DNA of 39,937 nucleotides from an uncultured archaeon (GCA_902384525.1 CABMCA010000083.1:1-39937); one strand, 5' to 3'. Shown: positions 24,580-32,284, counted from the first letter of the stretch. The notes: generated from the sequence alone by a model not told the origin. A program made the numbers and translations.

Positions 24580-26211
24580 TCATACCTCAAAAGGAATACC
24601 TTCAAGACCTCTTGCCTGGTATGCCCAGATTATATCCCTTACTTTATAATAATCCAGGATATTTTCTTCTACCATCCTGGTAAGTATTTTGGCACGTAAA
24701 GCAAGGTCATCATATATCAGGCGCTTATCGTCATAACCCTGCTTGGTAGCTATCTTGTCAAGGAGGAAACTATTATTCATACCCCTGAAACGATGCCTGT
24801 CATTTGTAAAATCCCATTCAAAAACTCCCCGGGTTATTACACCTCCTGCTTCTTCCAGATACCCTTCGATCTCATCAACCGATGTGCATCTTCGCAAATA
24901 TTTGCCTTTTCGGTATATTGCCTGAAGTATCAAAGCTGCATTGAGGTTATCAGCAAATGTTGGCGGGATATTTATAGGTTCACCAGTAAGCCTCTGGAGA
25001 AGTTTTCTGACAGATGAAGCATGGAACGTGGCAAGAACAGCATGTCCGGTCTGCATTGCCTGGAATGCGACTGCGCCCTCTGCGCCCCTGATTTCACCCA
25101 CTATGATATAGTTTGGTCTTGACCGCAGGGCAACCTTTAAGAGAGTAAATGTATCTACCTGGGATTCAACCGGGCCATCAAGCCGTGTGATCAACTGCTG
25201 CCATGCTGGCTGTGGCGGAAGTACTTCAGCGGTATCTTCTACTGTATACATCTTTGATTTGCTGCTAATGAAAGGCAATGCAGCGTTAAGCATTGTTGTT
25301 TTGCCGCTTGCTGTTTCACCGCTAAAAAAAATGCTCATCTGGTTCTCAAGCAAAAGCCAGAGATATGCGCAAAGATTTGCGTCTACACTTCCCCACTTGA
25401 TAAGCTGGGGAATACTCGCCGGCACTTCCATGAATTTTCTCATGGTAAAACTGGAACCTTTCCGGCTGATGTCAGTACTATAAATAGCCGCAATTCGTGT
25501 ACCATCACCAAGAGAACCATCGATCAGGGGGCGCGCGTCGCTTACGGGCCTGCCGATGCGTTCACCCACAGTATGCAGCCAATGACTCAGGTTTTCCTGG
25601 GTGCCAAAGGTCAGATTGGTTGTAAGCATATTCATTATCTTATGGACTATGTATATACCGCTTACTCCAATACTATGAATATCTTCAAGGTAAGGATCCC
25701 TTATTACAGGTTCTATCGGCCCCTGGCCGATAACATCCCGGTCAAGGAAATAAGAGATTTTATCATATTCATCCTGAGTTAAAGATATGGATTTTGCTCC
25801 AAGAAATTTATCCAATATTCCAATTGGTACCAGTTTCCCCGCAATATGGACAGATTCATTAAAAAGTTTCATCATTAACTTTCTCAATTGTTCCTCATTT
25901 TCAGGAACTATCTCATCAGCAGCTTTTTCAAGAATGGTATCCATTATAGCCTTATATTTTTTCGTCTCATCCGGGGATAGGGCTGGCTCAATCGCAATAT
26001 AAAAAATTTGCTTTGTGACCTTGTCACCTTTTAGATGGATAAATATCGGGTCGCCCACAGGATAAATTATGGAAGGTACAGGAATGTCTACAATATCACG
26101 GGATAATTTAGGCATGAAGTCCGGCATTATCCCGCTTTCTTTCCTGCATTTATCCACATATTCCGCCAGATGCGGGTTTCTTTTCAGGGCTTCTTCGAAT
26201 TTATCATCCAT
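24580..26211 (-). CDS. arlI: archaellum ATPase ArlI (FlaI)
   Basis: 543 residues, type II/IV secretion ATPase family. Walker A FSGETASGKTTMLNAAL, Asp box near MYTVEDTAEV, Walker B VGEIRGAEGAV and the His box TGHAVLATFHASS. A long N-terminal domain contacts ArlJ. It powers both assembly and rotation of the archaellum. The gene lies 13 bp after arlH. Length and motifs are normal. Confidence 0.95.
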   Translation of the reverse strand: MDDKFEEALKRNPHLAEYVDKCRKESGIMPDFMPKLSRDIVDIPVPSIIYPVGDPIFIHLKGDKVTKQIFYIAIEPALSPDETKKYKAIMDTILEKAADEIVPENEEQLRKLMMKLFNESVHIAGKLVPIGILDKFLGAKSISLTQDEYDKISYFLDRDVIGQGPIEPVIRDPYLEDIHSIGVSGIYIVHKIMNMLTTNLTFGTQENLSHWLHTVGERIGRPVSDARPLIDGSLGDGTRIAAIYSTDISRKGSSFTMRKFMEVPASIPQLIKWGSVDANLCAYLWLLLENQMSIFFSGETASGKTTMLNAALPFISSKSKMYTVEDTAEVLPPQPAWQQLITRLDGPVESQVDTFTLLKVALRSRPNYIIVGEIRGAEGAVAFQAMQTGHAVLATFHASSVRKLLQRLTGEPINIPPTFADNLNAALILQAIYRKGKYLRRCTSVDEIEGYLEEAGGVITRGVFEWDFTNDRHRFRGMNNSFLLDKIATKQGYDDKRLIYDDLALRAKILTRMVEENILDYYKVRDIIWAYQARGLEGIPFEV

Positions 26212-26224
26212 GATGATCTCACCC

Positions 26225-26917
26225 TTATGAAACTCCGGAAATGTTGATCATGACACCGCTTTTTGCTTCTACCTTGAATCCGATCATTGCCCCAACCTGT
26301 ATTTCGGGATTCGAATATTTGTTTATGACCATAGTTCGCAGCATTTCAGTCCCCATCTGCCGCATTTTGATTGTTATCATGATCTCAGCTGCATCTTTAA
26401 ATTCGGAAACTACATGAGCAGGCATCTCTGTAGTGTCCATTGTAATAATGATCGTTTTCTGTAAACCTGTTATTTTCTTGAAAAATGAAATAAGCTCAAG
26501 GCTTTTCTGTGCATCAGTCCCATATCGGATAAGCGCCGAAAGAGTATCTATAATAATTATGTTTTTTTCATAAAGTCCTTCCGCACCCATAAGGCGCTGG
26601 AGAAAATCAATCCGGGGCTTTGATTCTTTTAACAATGGAAAAACCGGAATATACAATAGTTCGCCTTTTAGCAACCTGATCCCTATCGGATAATCAATTG
26701 ATTTCATCTGCCGGATGAAATTTTTCGTGGTTAATTGAGTTGAAATATAGGTGACTGTATTTTTATTGTCAAGAAGACCATAAGCAAATCTCTGGCACAG
26801 TGCGCTTTTTCCGCTTCCGCTGGGACCGTCTATCATTATCAGGGAACCTTTCGGAAAACCGCCCCCCAGCATCTGGTTCAATTCGTCCCTGTCAAGCACA
26901 AAATTATATCCTGCCAT
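26225..26917 (-). CDS. arlH: archaellum accessory ATPase ArlH (FlaH)
   Basis: 230 residues, RecA/KaiC-like fold. Walker A GPSGSGKSALCQRF near residue 35 and the Walker B strand NIIIIDTLSALI. It binds ATP, forms a ring on ArlI and is thought to regulate the motor. Positioned 2 bp after arlG and before arlI, the canonical order. Confidence 0.94.
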   Translation of the reverse strand: MAGYNFVLDRDELNQMLGGGFPKGSLIMIDGPSGSGKSALCQRFAYGLLDNKNTVTYISTQLTTKNFIRQMKSIDYPIGIRLLKGELLYIPVFPLLKESKPRIDFLQRLMGAEGLYEKNIIIIDTLSALIRYGTDAQKSLELISFFKKITGLQKTIIITMDTTEMPAHVVSEFKDAAEIMITIKMRQMGTEMLRTMVINKYSNPEIQVGAMIGFKVEAKSGVMINISGVS

Positions 26918-26919
26918 AT

Positions 26920-27375
26920 CTATGGTGTCCTGAATGAAAAAGTATCTTCAATTCCGTTATTCGTTATTACCCTGATATTATGACTGCTTGCGGAAAGCGA
27001 GGTTGTCGCATTAATTTGCAGTACATCTCCTGAAAGCCACATCGGATCGTTACCTAAAATTGTTTTGTTAAGGTTGCTGTCAATAACAATAGTTCCGTCT
27101 ATAATAACTGTAACATATTGTATGCCGAGATTTTCTTTCCCCGTATTTTTTACATAAAATGTATAAATGCCGCTGCTACTGTTATAAGGTATCGATTCAG
27201 GATCGCTTATGATGGTGATATCCGTTTTCAATTGTTCCGCAAATGTCTTACTCCCGACAATTGCTGCTGAGGAGATCGATTGGATGTTCAGGAAAATTGC
27301 TCCAACTATACTCAATGCAATTATTACAGATGTGATGAAAAAGACCATCTGAGTTGCTGATGCGCCTGCTCCCAT
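26920..27375 (-). CDS. arlG: archaellum stator-associated protein ArlG (FlaG)
   Basis: 151 residues. One N-terminal transmembrane helix (TQMVFFITSVIIALSIVGAI) followed by a beta-rich external domain with TDITIISDPESIPY and YTFYVKNTGKENLG, typical of ArlG. With ArlF it forms the stator filament that binds the S-layer. It sits 9 bp after arlF. Confidence 0.92.
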   Translation of the reverse strand: MGAGASATQMVFFITSVIIALSIVGAIFLNIQSISSAAIVGSKTFAEQLKTDITIISDPESIPYNSSSGIYTFYVKNTGKENLGIQYVTVIIDGTIVIDSNLNKTILGNDPMWLSGDVLQINATTSLSASSHNIRVITNNGIEDTFSFRTP

Positions 27376-27384
27376 TTTTATCTC

Positions 27385-27783
27385 CTAGGTCAGTGAATAA
27401 TAATCAGCTGCACCATTTTCGGTTATAATCTTCACTCTGCCGCTTACAAATGCGATCGTTATATTGATGGATGTCTCAGGCGGCCAGACGCCGCCTGGAT
27501 TTACACTATAAGACGAATTGAATTTCCCGTTTAATATTACATTGATCTTACTGGAATTAAGGGTCATTGAACCATTATTAAATACAGTCAGGTTTCTGCT
27601 ACCCTGGTCCCAGTTCGTGATTACTATTTTGGTATTCAATTTTTCATTCCATAATTCATTTGAACTTTTTTTTGCTTCCTGGACCTGCCGATATGACATA
27701 TCCGCCATAGGATAGAACATTGACGCCATTTGCAGAATGGACGCAATGAATATAACTATAACAGCAGAGGTTGAAAAACCCAT
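27385..27783 (-). CDS. arlF: archaellum S-layer-binding protein ArlF (FlaF)
   Basis: 132 residues. The start MGFSTSAVIVIFIASILQMA is the typical ArlF N-terminal helix. The rest is a beta-sandwich domain with N-glycosylation sequons (NLT, NGS, NSS). ArlF binds S-layer protein and holds the motor static. It follows the third archaellin by 15 bp with no arlC, arlD or arlE gene in between. Confidence 0.92.
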   Translation of the reverse strand: MGFSTSAVIVIFIASILQMASMFYPMADMSYRQVQEAKKSSNELWNEKLNTKIVITNWDQGSRNLTVFNNGSMTLNSSKINVILNGKFNSSYSVNPGGVWPPETSINITIAFVSGRVKIITENGAADYYSLT

Positions 27784-27798
27784 AGGATATCTCCACTG

Positions 27799-28449
27799 TT
27801 ATGGATATAGTCGTACGTACCTGTTTACTCCGAACGAGTTTGGAGTTGCTATTTCGAGATTTACAGCTTGCCCTAATTCCTGGTTCAAAGATAGCCAGAA
27901 GGTTTTTCTCGGGGCTAAGGTTATACCCTGTATGGCATTGTAAGATACCTTGATTTCTATTAAATCTCCACTGTTAAGTACAGGAGTTGTATTAGAAAAT
28001 GACTTATCTTCATCCCGCACTGATATAGCAGTATAAGTTGTGTTAGTAGTGTTACTACCGTTAGTAACATTATAAACTTCACTTGAAAAATTTAGATCAT
28101 AGCGTTTAGTAGAATCCATAATCGTTACAATAACCTGCCTCAAATCTATCGAAGTAGTACCTACATCCGGTTTAATCCTGATCAATAGATCATTTATTGA
28201 TTGATTCATAGTTCCATTGCCCGCATCACCTCTATCTCCAAGAACCTGCTCCACAACGATATTTGAAGATATCTGCTGCGTGGCCTCTTTGCTTGTCTTT
28301 GTAGCTTTCTGCTGAAGCGCCCCTGTTGTGTATATCAGTACTGTGGCAGCTACTGCGGCGACAAGCACCATCGCAATGAATATGATCAAAGTGCCAACTC
28401 CGATATCACCCCTTTCATTGTCTGTCAGGAATTTCTGGTTTGCTTTCAT
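27799..28449 (-). CDS. arlB3: archaellin (third, with canonical processing site)
   Basis: 216 residues. A class III signal peptide of 14 residues ends in NERG, cut before DIGVGTLIIFIAMVLVAAVA, the conserved hydrophobic helix that packs the filament core. The exposed domain carries many N-glycosylation sequons (NGT, NQS, NFS, NVT, NGS, several NTT). Of the three archaellins it is the only one with basic -2 and Gly -1. AAAGGAG precedes the start. It lies downstream of a hairpin-T6 element that may reduce its expression. Confidence 0.94.
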   Translation of the reverse strand: MKANQKFLTDNERGDIGVGTLIIFIAMVLVAAVAATVLIYTTGALQQKATKTSKEATQQISSNIVVEQVLGDRGDAGNGTMNQSINDLLIRIKPDVGTTSIDLRQVIVTIMDSTKRYDLNFSSEVYNVTNGSNTTNTTYTAISVRDEDKSFSNTTPVLNSGDLIEIKVSYNAIQGITLAPRKTFWLSLNQELGQAVNLEIATPNSFGVNRYVRLYP

Positions 28450-28473
28450 ATATACTCCTTTCCTTTAAAAAGG

Positions 28474-28498
28474 AAAAAATTCCCCTTTATCAGGGGAA
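28474..28498 (-). terminator. hairpin plus T-run between archaellins 2 and 3
   Basis: On the minus strand TTCCCCT-GATAA-AGGGGAA is followed immediately by TTTTTT. The seven-base stem encloses the stop codon of archaellin 2. It has the shape of an intrinsic terminator inside the operon and could give partial termination or an RNA-processing site, lowering archaellin 3 and the motor genes relative to the first two archaellins. Confidence 0.6.
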
Positions 28499-29086
28499 TA
28501 ACTGGACATAATTCTTGGTTCCCCAGGTTGCAGGGGCTATTATTTCCCTCATTACCATTGTGCCTGATTCCGGAACTATCTCAATAAGGCCTTTTTCCCT
28601 GAGACCTAATCCGTTAGTCGGTTTAATTGTAATTATACCAAGGTCACCTACTTGCAGGACTTTATTCGCGGTTCCGGTAAATCGCTCTTCAGTGTAGTTA
28701 AACATCGTTGAATCCAAACTAGATGTATTACTACTACTGTAATTCATTGTATCCGTTTTCCCGCTATCAATATATCTCACAACAACAGATTGGAAATCAA
28801 TATTTTGCCCGCCAGCCGATAATTGTATAGCTACGGTAAAGTTTGCAATCTTCGATGTACCCGTATTAACATTCCCGATAATCGATACAATATTCAAATT
28901 GGAAGTGACTTCTGTTGCTGCTTCCTTACCAGTCTGCTGTGCTTTTTGCTGCAGAATGCCGGATGTCTGGATCAGCACTGCTGCTGCAACTGCTGCTACC
29001 AGGACCATCGCTATAAATACTATTAATGTCCCTATGCCAACATCTGCCGTATCATTTATCAATATGCTATTTTTTTGTTTATTCAT
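28490..29086 (-). CDS. arlB2: archaellin (second)
   Basis: 198 residues. Leader of 14 residues ending NDTA, then DVGIGTLIVFIAMVLVAAVA. The globular part has sequons NFT, NYS, NTS and NYT and ends in a typical archaellin C-terminus (TWGTKNYVQLFP). The -1 residue is Ala and there is no basic residue at -2 or -3, unlike archaellin 3. AAGGTGA precedes the start. It is the middle archaellin of three. Confidence 0.94.
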   Translation of the reverse strand: MNKQKNSILINDTADVGIGTLIVFIAMVLVAAVAAAVLIQTSGILQQKAQQTGKEAATEVTSNLNIVSIIGNVNTGTSKIANFTVAIQLSAGGQNIDFQSVVVRYIDSGKTDTMNYSSSNTSSLDSTMFNYTEERFTGTANKVLQVGDLGIITIKPTNGLGLREKGLIEIVPESGTMVMREIIAPATWGTKNYVQLFP

Positions 29087-29113
29087 ATTTTCACCTTCTA
29101 AAGAATTTTTCCT

Positions 29114-29680
29114 TCATGGGAATAACTGATACTGGGTATTTCCTCCAAATGTTGATGGGGCAACAATATCTTTTATTACCATAGTGCCTTTTTCAGGAAT
29201 AATCTGGATGGTGGCGGATTTCCTGGCTGATAAATTCATACTGTTACCAGAAAGATTAACATTAAATTTGCCCAGATCGCCTGGCGAGAGAATATTGGCA
29301 TCTGCATCTAACATTCGTTCTTCAGTATAAGTTTGAGAAATGTTAATAAAATTTGCATGACTATCATCTATATATTTCACTACAGCTTTTCTTATATCAA
29401 CAGGATTCCCACCGGCTGATATCTCTATTGAAAAGTTAAGTGACGTAGCATTTTCGTCTGCTACAGTAGCGACGATCGATACAATTTTCAAGTTGGAAGA
29501 TATTTCCGATGTGGCTTCCTTGCCTACAGTTGTTGCTTTTTTCTGAAGTATCCCGGATGTCTGGATCAACACTGCTGCTGCTACCGCCGCAACAAGTACC
29601 ATGGCGATAAATATGATTAGAGTGCCTATACCGACATCGGCGTCTTCATTTTTTATTAATTTTGTTCCTTTAGCTTTCAT
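29114..29680 (-). CDS. arlB1: archaellin (first of the operon)
   Basis: 188 residues. Leader of 14 residues ending NEDA, then DVGIGTLIIFIAMVLVAAVA. The outer domain has sequons NAT, NFS, NIS and NLS and ends FGGNTQYQLFP. As the promoter-proximal gene it is probably the major filament subunit. The -1 residue is Ala with acidic -2 and -3, atypical for prepilin peptidases of the FlaK/PibD type. The start is preceded by CGGAGGCG. Confidence 0.94.
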   Translation of the reverse strand: MKAKGTKLIKNEDADVGIGTLIIFIAMVLVAAVAAAVLIQTSGILQKKATTVGKEATSEISSNLKIVSIVATVADENATSLNFSIEISAGGNPVDIRKAVVKYIDDSHANFINISQTYTEERMLDADANILSPGDLGKFNVNLSGNSMNLSARKSATIQIIPEKGTMVIKDIVAPSTFGGNTQYQLFP

Positions 29681-29724
29681 AACGCCTCCGTTAAATTTTA
29701 TATTTTTTGATTTATAGAGTTAGG

Positions 29725-29740
29725 TGGCGTCATTACGCCA
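29725..29740 (-). promoter_or_regulatory. leader hairpin of the archaellin mRNA
   Basis: TGGCGT-AATG-ACGCCA on the minus strand is a perfect six-base stem with a four-base loop, about 45-60 nt before the first archaellin start and downstream of the predicted transcription start. It may stabilise the abundant archaellin message or regulate translation. Confidence 0.5.
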
Positions 29741-29775
29741 GACCTTTCATCTTATAATCATTATCATGATGCATA

Positions 29776-29806
29776 CATATAAACGGTGTTGTGAAAAAGG
29801 TGTGAT
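29776..29806 (-). promoter_or_regulatory. archaellin operon promoter with TCACA direct repeat
   Basis: Minus strand: ATCACACC and TCACA, half-sites 11 nt apart (29801-29805 and 29790-29794), then ACACCGTTTATATG with the TATA box at 29776-29783. The spacing from repeat to TATA matches the cheY1 and cheY2 promoters. The predicted leader is about 70 nt. Confidence 0.65.
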
Positions 29807-29872
29807 AAAAAAGGCAAAATGCGCAGGTGAATCTCCCTGCACCAGAGGAGGGATGGTAATAATTAAAGAATA

Positions 29873-30505
29873 TCAGGCTAATAAAAACCGGTCATTTTTG
29901 AAATGTTTTATTTCGGTTTGTGCTGAATTGATCTTTTCTTTCAAATTCTCAAGAAGTTTCTTGCTTTCCGGGTCATTTTCAAGTGTATGGTCCGGATAAA
30001 GCTGTCGCATCAAGATGAATCGTTTCCTGTCAAGAATGTTTTGTTTCAATAATAAGAATAATAAATACAATACATCCTCCTTTTCTTTGTGATATTTAAT
30101 TGTTTTAACGCATTGTTCAAGATATGAGGGAATTTCAATAGCATCCCTTACAGCCATATGGAGGCAATCCAGAGTTACAGGCTTTATGAGGTAATCCGAG
30201 ACCATGGAAAGTCTAAACATATCACTGATTACGGGAATTTTTGATGTATTGACCACAATAGGTATATCCGAATGATTCTTTTTTATTTTTTCTATTAAAT
30301 CCCATCCATCCATGTCCGGAAGTTCCATATCCATCAAAACCACATCGGGAGAACTTTTTTTAATTCCGGCCAGGCACCCTTTTGCGGTAAATGTTGTGTT
30401 AACAATATACGTATTATCAACCATGAGAAGCATTTCGGCAAACAAGTCAGCTATATCCGGTTCACCGTTTACAATAAGGATGGATTTCTGCTTTTTTTCA
30501 GTCAT
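29873..30505 (-). CDS. response regulator with degenerate acidic pocket
   Basis: 210 residues. Residues 8-125 form a receiver domain with phosphoacceptor D59 in VVLMDMELPDMDGWD and the lysine in DYLIKPV. The usual acidic pair after the first strand is replaced: ILIVNGEPDI instead of IL-V-DD-E. The C-terminal 85 residues are helical and charged (IKYHKEKEDVLYLLFLLL) with no known output motif. It lies upstream of and parallel to the archaellin operon, so a motility role is possible but unproven. Confidence 0.85.
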   Translation of the reverse strand: MTEKKQKSILIVNGEPDIADLFAEMLLMVDNTYIVNTTFTAKGCLAGIKKSSPDVVLMDMELPDMDGWDLIEKIKKNHSDIPIVVNTSKIPVISDMFRLSMVSDYLIKPVTLDCLHMAVRDAIEIPSYLEQCVKTIKYHKEKEDVLYLLFLLLKQNILDRKRFILMRQLYPDHTLENDPESKKLLENLKEKINSAQTEIKHFKNDRFLLA

Positions 30506-31048
30506 ATGATTTTACTTGGAAGACACATTAATATAAGGTTGAGTATGATTATTCTTCACAAACATTGAAATTAAGTGAGATATTTTCTAAAGAGTATCAA
30601 AAGCTACTCTATGAAATTTTAAGGTGTAGCCGATTCCTTTTATATGATTATTAATTATCTTCATCAGAAATATTGCCCATATTTTAACTCCTGTGAAGGC
30701 TGATTTTGAATATAGTACATATTTTCTGATAAAATCGGATAATTTCACACCAGATAAGAATTTGTGAGATTAATTTCCACACCAATGCCAGACAGGCGCT
30801 GGTAACTACTTTACTAACTTCCTGACATAGTATAAATATAAATATTGGCACACACATATAATGAAATTACAGGGAAGTAGGGATGTAACAGAAAATGAAA
30901 GACAATAGCAATCTTTCAATTAGCTGCTATAATTATACAACAAATATAATATTCATTCAAAGTTTCCTTTAACTCTTAAGATTGAGTGGGAGCATAATAG
31001 AAACTGAGATTGAAAATATAAATATAAATTAAAAGGAGGTGAAAAAGT
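30506..31048. other. 543-bp AT-rich intergenic region
   Basis: No standard gene is seen. It contains a TATA-like region for the response regulator on the minus strand (CTTATATTAATG, near 30530), a small stem CCAG/CTGG at about 30788-30802, a strong plus-strand TATA (TATAAATATA, 30831-30840) followed by a 15-codon ORF, and at the right end the promoter and AAAGGAGGTGA of the gene at 31049. Confidence 0.5.
30861..30908 (+). CDS. possible leaderless 15-residue ORF or small RNA start
   Basis: ATG lies 26 nt after the centre of TATAAATATA, the spacing expected for a leaderless archaeal message. The ORF encodes MKLQGSRDVTENERQ and then stops. It may equally mark the 5' end of a non-coding RNA running towards 31000. 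Only the promoter spacing supports it. Confidence 0.22.
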   Translation: MKLQGSRDVTENERQ

Positions 31049-31282
31049 ATGGCAACACCGAAACACTCTGTTGAAGAGGAGGAGTCAGGTAAACAGGCTG
31101 GGAAATCTCATGAAAAAGGCACAAAATCAGAGACTGCTGAAGCATACAAAGAGAGAATGAGGAATTTCAACAAAGAGCTAATGGAGAAAGTAAAGGAATC
31201 CGGCGAAGAGCCAATGTCAGGCACACCCTCAAAGGCATCTAAGAGGGCAGCAGCATCGGAGGAAGCATCAGCATCGGAGTAG
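31049..31282 (+). CDS. small hydrophilic, disordered hypothetical protein
   Basis: 77 residues, almost entirely charged or small residues, with a central helix (EAYKERMRNFNKELMEKVKE) and an Ala/Ser/Glu tail. No hydrophobic core, no known family. The perfect Shine-Dalgarno AAAGGAGGTGA at 31032-31042 strongly supports translation. It could be a stress-related or nucleic-acid-associated disordered protein, but nothing proves it. Monocistronic. Confidence 0.7.
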   Translation: MATPKHSVEEEESGKQAGKSHEKGTKSETAEAYKERMRNFNKELMEKVKESGEEPMSGTPSKASKRAAASEEASASE

Positions 31283-31450
31283 TTATAAGATAAAATACAC
31301 ATCTATAGCCTTTTATGAGGGATATAAAAGCTACAATACTATGCTGTTTCAGAAGAATTATTGGAAGGAGCATTCCCTCATTTTATTTTTTTATGGTCTT
31401 CTTCAGGAATCAGGAAGTCCGAAACTATTGTATGTGTATCAATTTTATGA

Positions 31451-31486
31451 AACAGGAAGCCACCCTACTGGGTGGTAAGTTCACTT
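31451..31486 (+). mobile_element. TnpB-element right-end scar at the DUF2769 gene 3' end
   Basis: AACAGGAAG then CCACCC-TACT-GGGTGG (perfect six-base stem, 31460-31475) then TAAGTTCAC. The upstream bases encode MKQEA in frame, the end of TnpB. The element resembles the one at 17451-17485 and archaeal IS200/IS605 right ends. Its TTCA gives the TGA stop of the convergent DUF2769 gene. No transposase gene is attached. Confidence 0.6.
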
Positions 31487-31780
31487 CATACCTGACTGCT
31501 CTTTACCAGAACCCTTGAGGCAATAGCTGTCCCATCTGAGAGACAGGGTCTTCTGGACAGGGCAGTTGGGGCATAGACAGCCTTTATAATTCTTGATTAT
31601 TGTGCTTTTCCCGATTGCGCAAAATGTAAGTTTACTCTCGCCTGTTCCAATATAAGTAGGACAGTTTACACAAATACATATTTTATTCAGATCTTTGATT
31701 TTATCCTGCATCTGTGCCGGAGTCATTTTGCTCATTGCTTCCATATTTTGTTCAAATGTTTTCTGTGCTTCTTTTGGCAT
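31481..31780 (-). CDS. DUF2769 family cysteine-rich protein
   Basis: 99 residues. A helical N-terminus is followed by a cysteine cluster: CICVNCPTYIGTG, FCAIGKSTIIKNYKGCLC, PNCPVQ and YCLKGSGKEQ. This matches DUF2769, a small family known mostly from methanogenic archaea, probably binding metal; its function is unknown. AGGGGGTAAAAT precedes the ATG. Its stop codon lies in the TnpB-end-like hairpin element, so the last residues may be altered. Confidence 0.85.
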   Translation of the reverse strand: MPKEAQKTFEQNMEAMSKMTPAQMQDKIKDLNKICICVNCPTYIGTGESKLTFCAIGKSTIIKNYKGCLCPNCPVQKTLSLRWDSYCLKGSGKEQSGMK

Positions 31781-31897
31781 ATTTTACCCCCTTAAATTAG
31801 CATATTAACAATTCTGATTATTAGTATATAATTGTTTTCAATAGATTTAATACCCTTGCCATTACATATTATTAAATGAAATTCGGGGTGAATAAGT

Positions 31898-32284
31898 ATG
31901 GATAGAAATAATGAACAAACTAAAGACAAGTTAAAGAAAATTGAAATGGGGTTAAAATGCATCAGGGATTTGAACCTTCTTGATGATTTTTTTGATGAGA
32001 CATGGAAAGTGGGGACAGAGAAGTTCCTGGATAAATATGAAGATAAAAAATCATTTTATGATCTGCCCCTCGAAGAAACCGATACAGCTTTAGATCAGAT
32101 AACTGAATGGTTCGGAGATGATTATGGGCTGGCTGTAATCGATGGGGAATTCTGGATGGTTGCTGTGGGCAGCGTAGAAGAAGGCGGCAACAAGTGGTGG
32201 TTCAAAATGAGAATCAAAACGGATGATATAGAGACCGCCAGGAAAGTCATTTTGCTGGATAAATGCAGGCCAAGGAGATACTAA
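31898..32284 (+). CDS. acidic hypothetical protein, 128 residues
   Basis: No recognised family. Acidic, mixed alpha/beta: helices in the first 45 residues (KLKKIEMGLKCIRDLNLLDD), an acidic DKYEDKKSFYDLPLEETD stretch, then strands YGLAVIDGEFWMVAVGS and KWWFKMRIKTDDIETA. Soluble, no signal peptide or membrane span. GGGGTGA seven bases before the ATG supports translation. It lies 80 bp upstream of tRNA-Phe, on the opposite strand. Confidence 0.75.
   Translation: MDRNNEQTKDKLKKIEMGLKCIRDLNLLDDFFDETWKVGTEKFLDKYEDKKSFYDLPLEETDTALDQITEWFGDDYGLAVIDGEFWMVAVGSVEEGGNKWWFKMRIKTDDIETARKVILLDKCRPRRY

Noticed and set aside
30741-30800. Additional TTCACACC/CCACACC copies as members of the motility promoter motif
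   Set aside because: The half-sites are about 30 nt apart and more than 30 nt from the nearest TATA box, unlike the fixed geometry of the three accepted sites.
31315-31518. 67-residue ORF ending over the TnpB-end hairpin
   Set aside because: Only the MKQEA portion resembles TnpB and the upstream residues do not; no ribosome-binding site. Treated as part of the right-end scar, not a gene.
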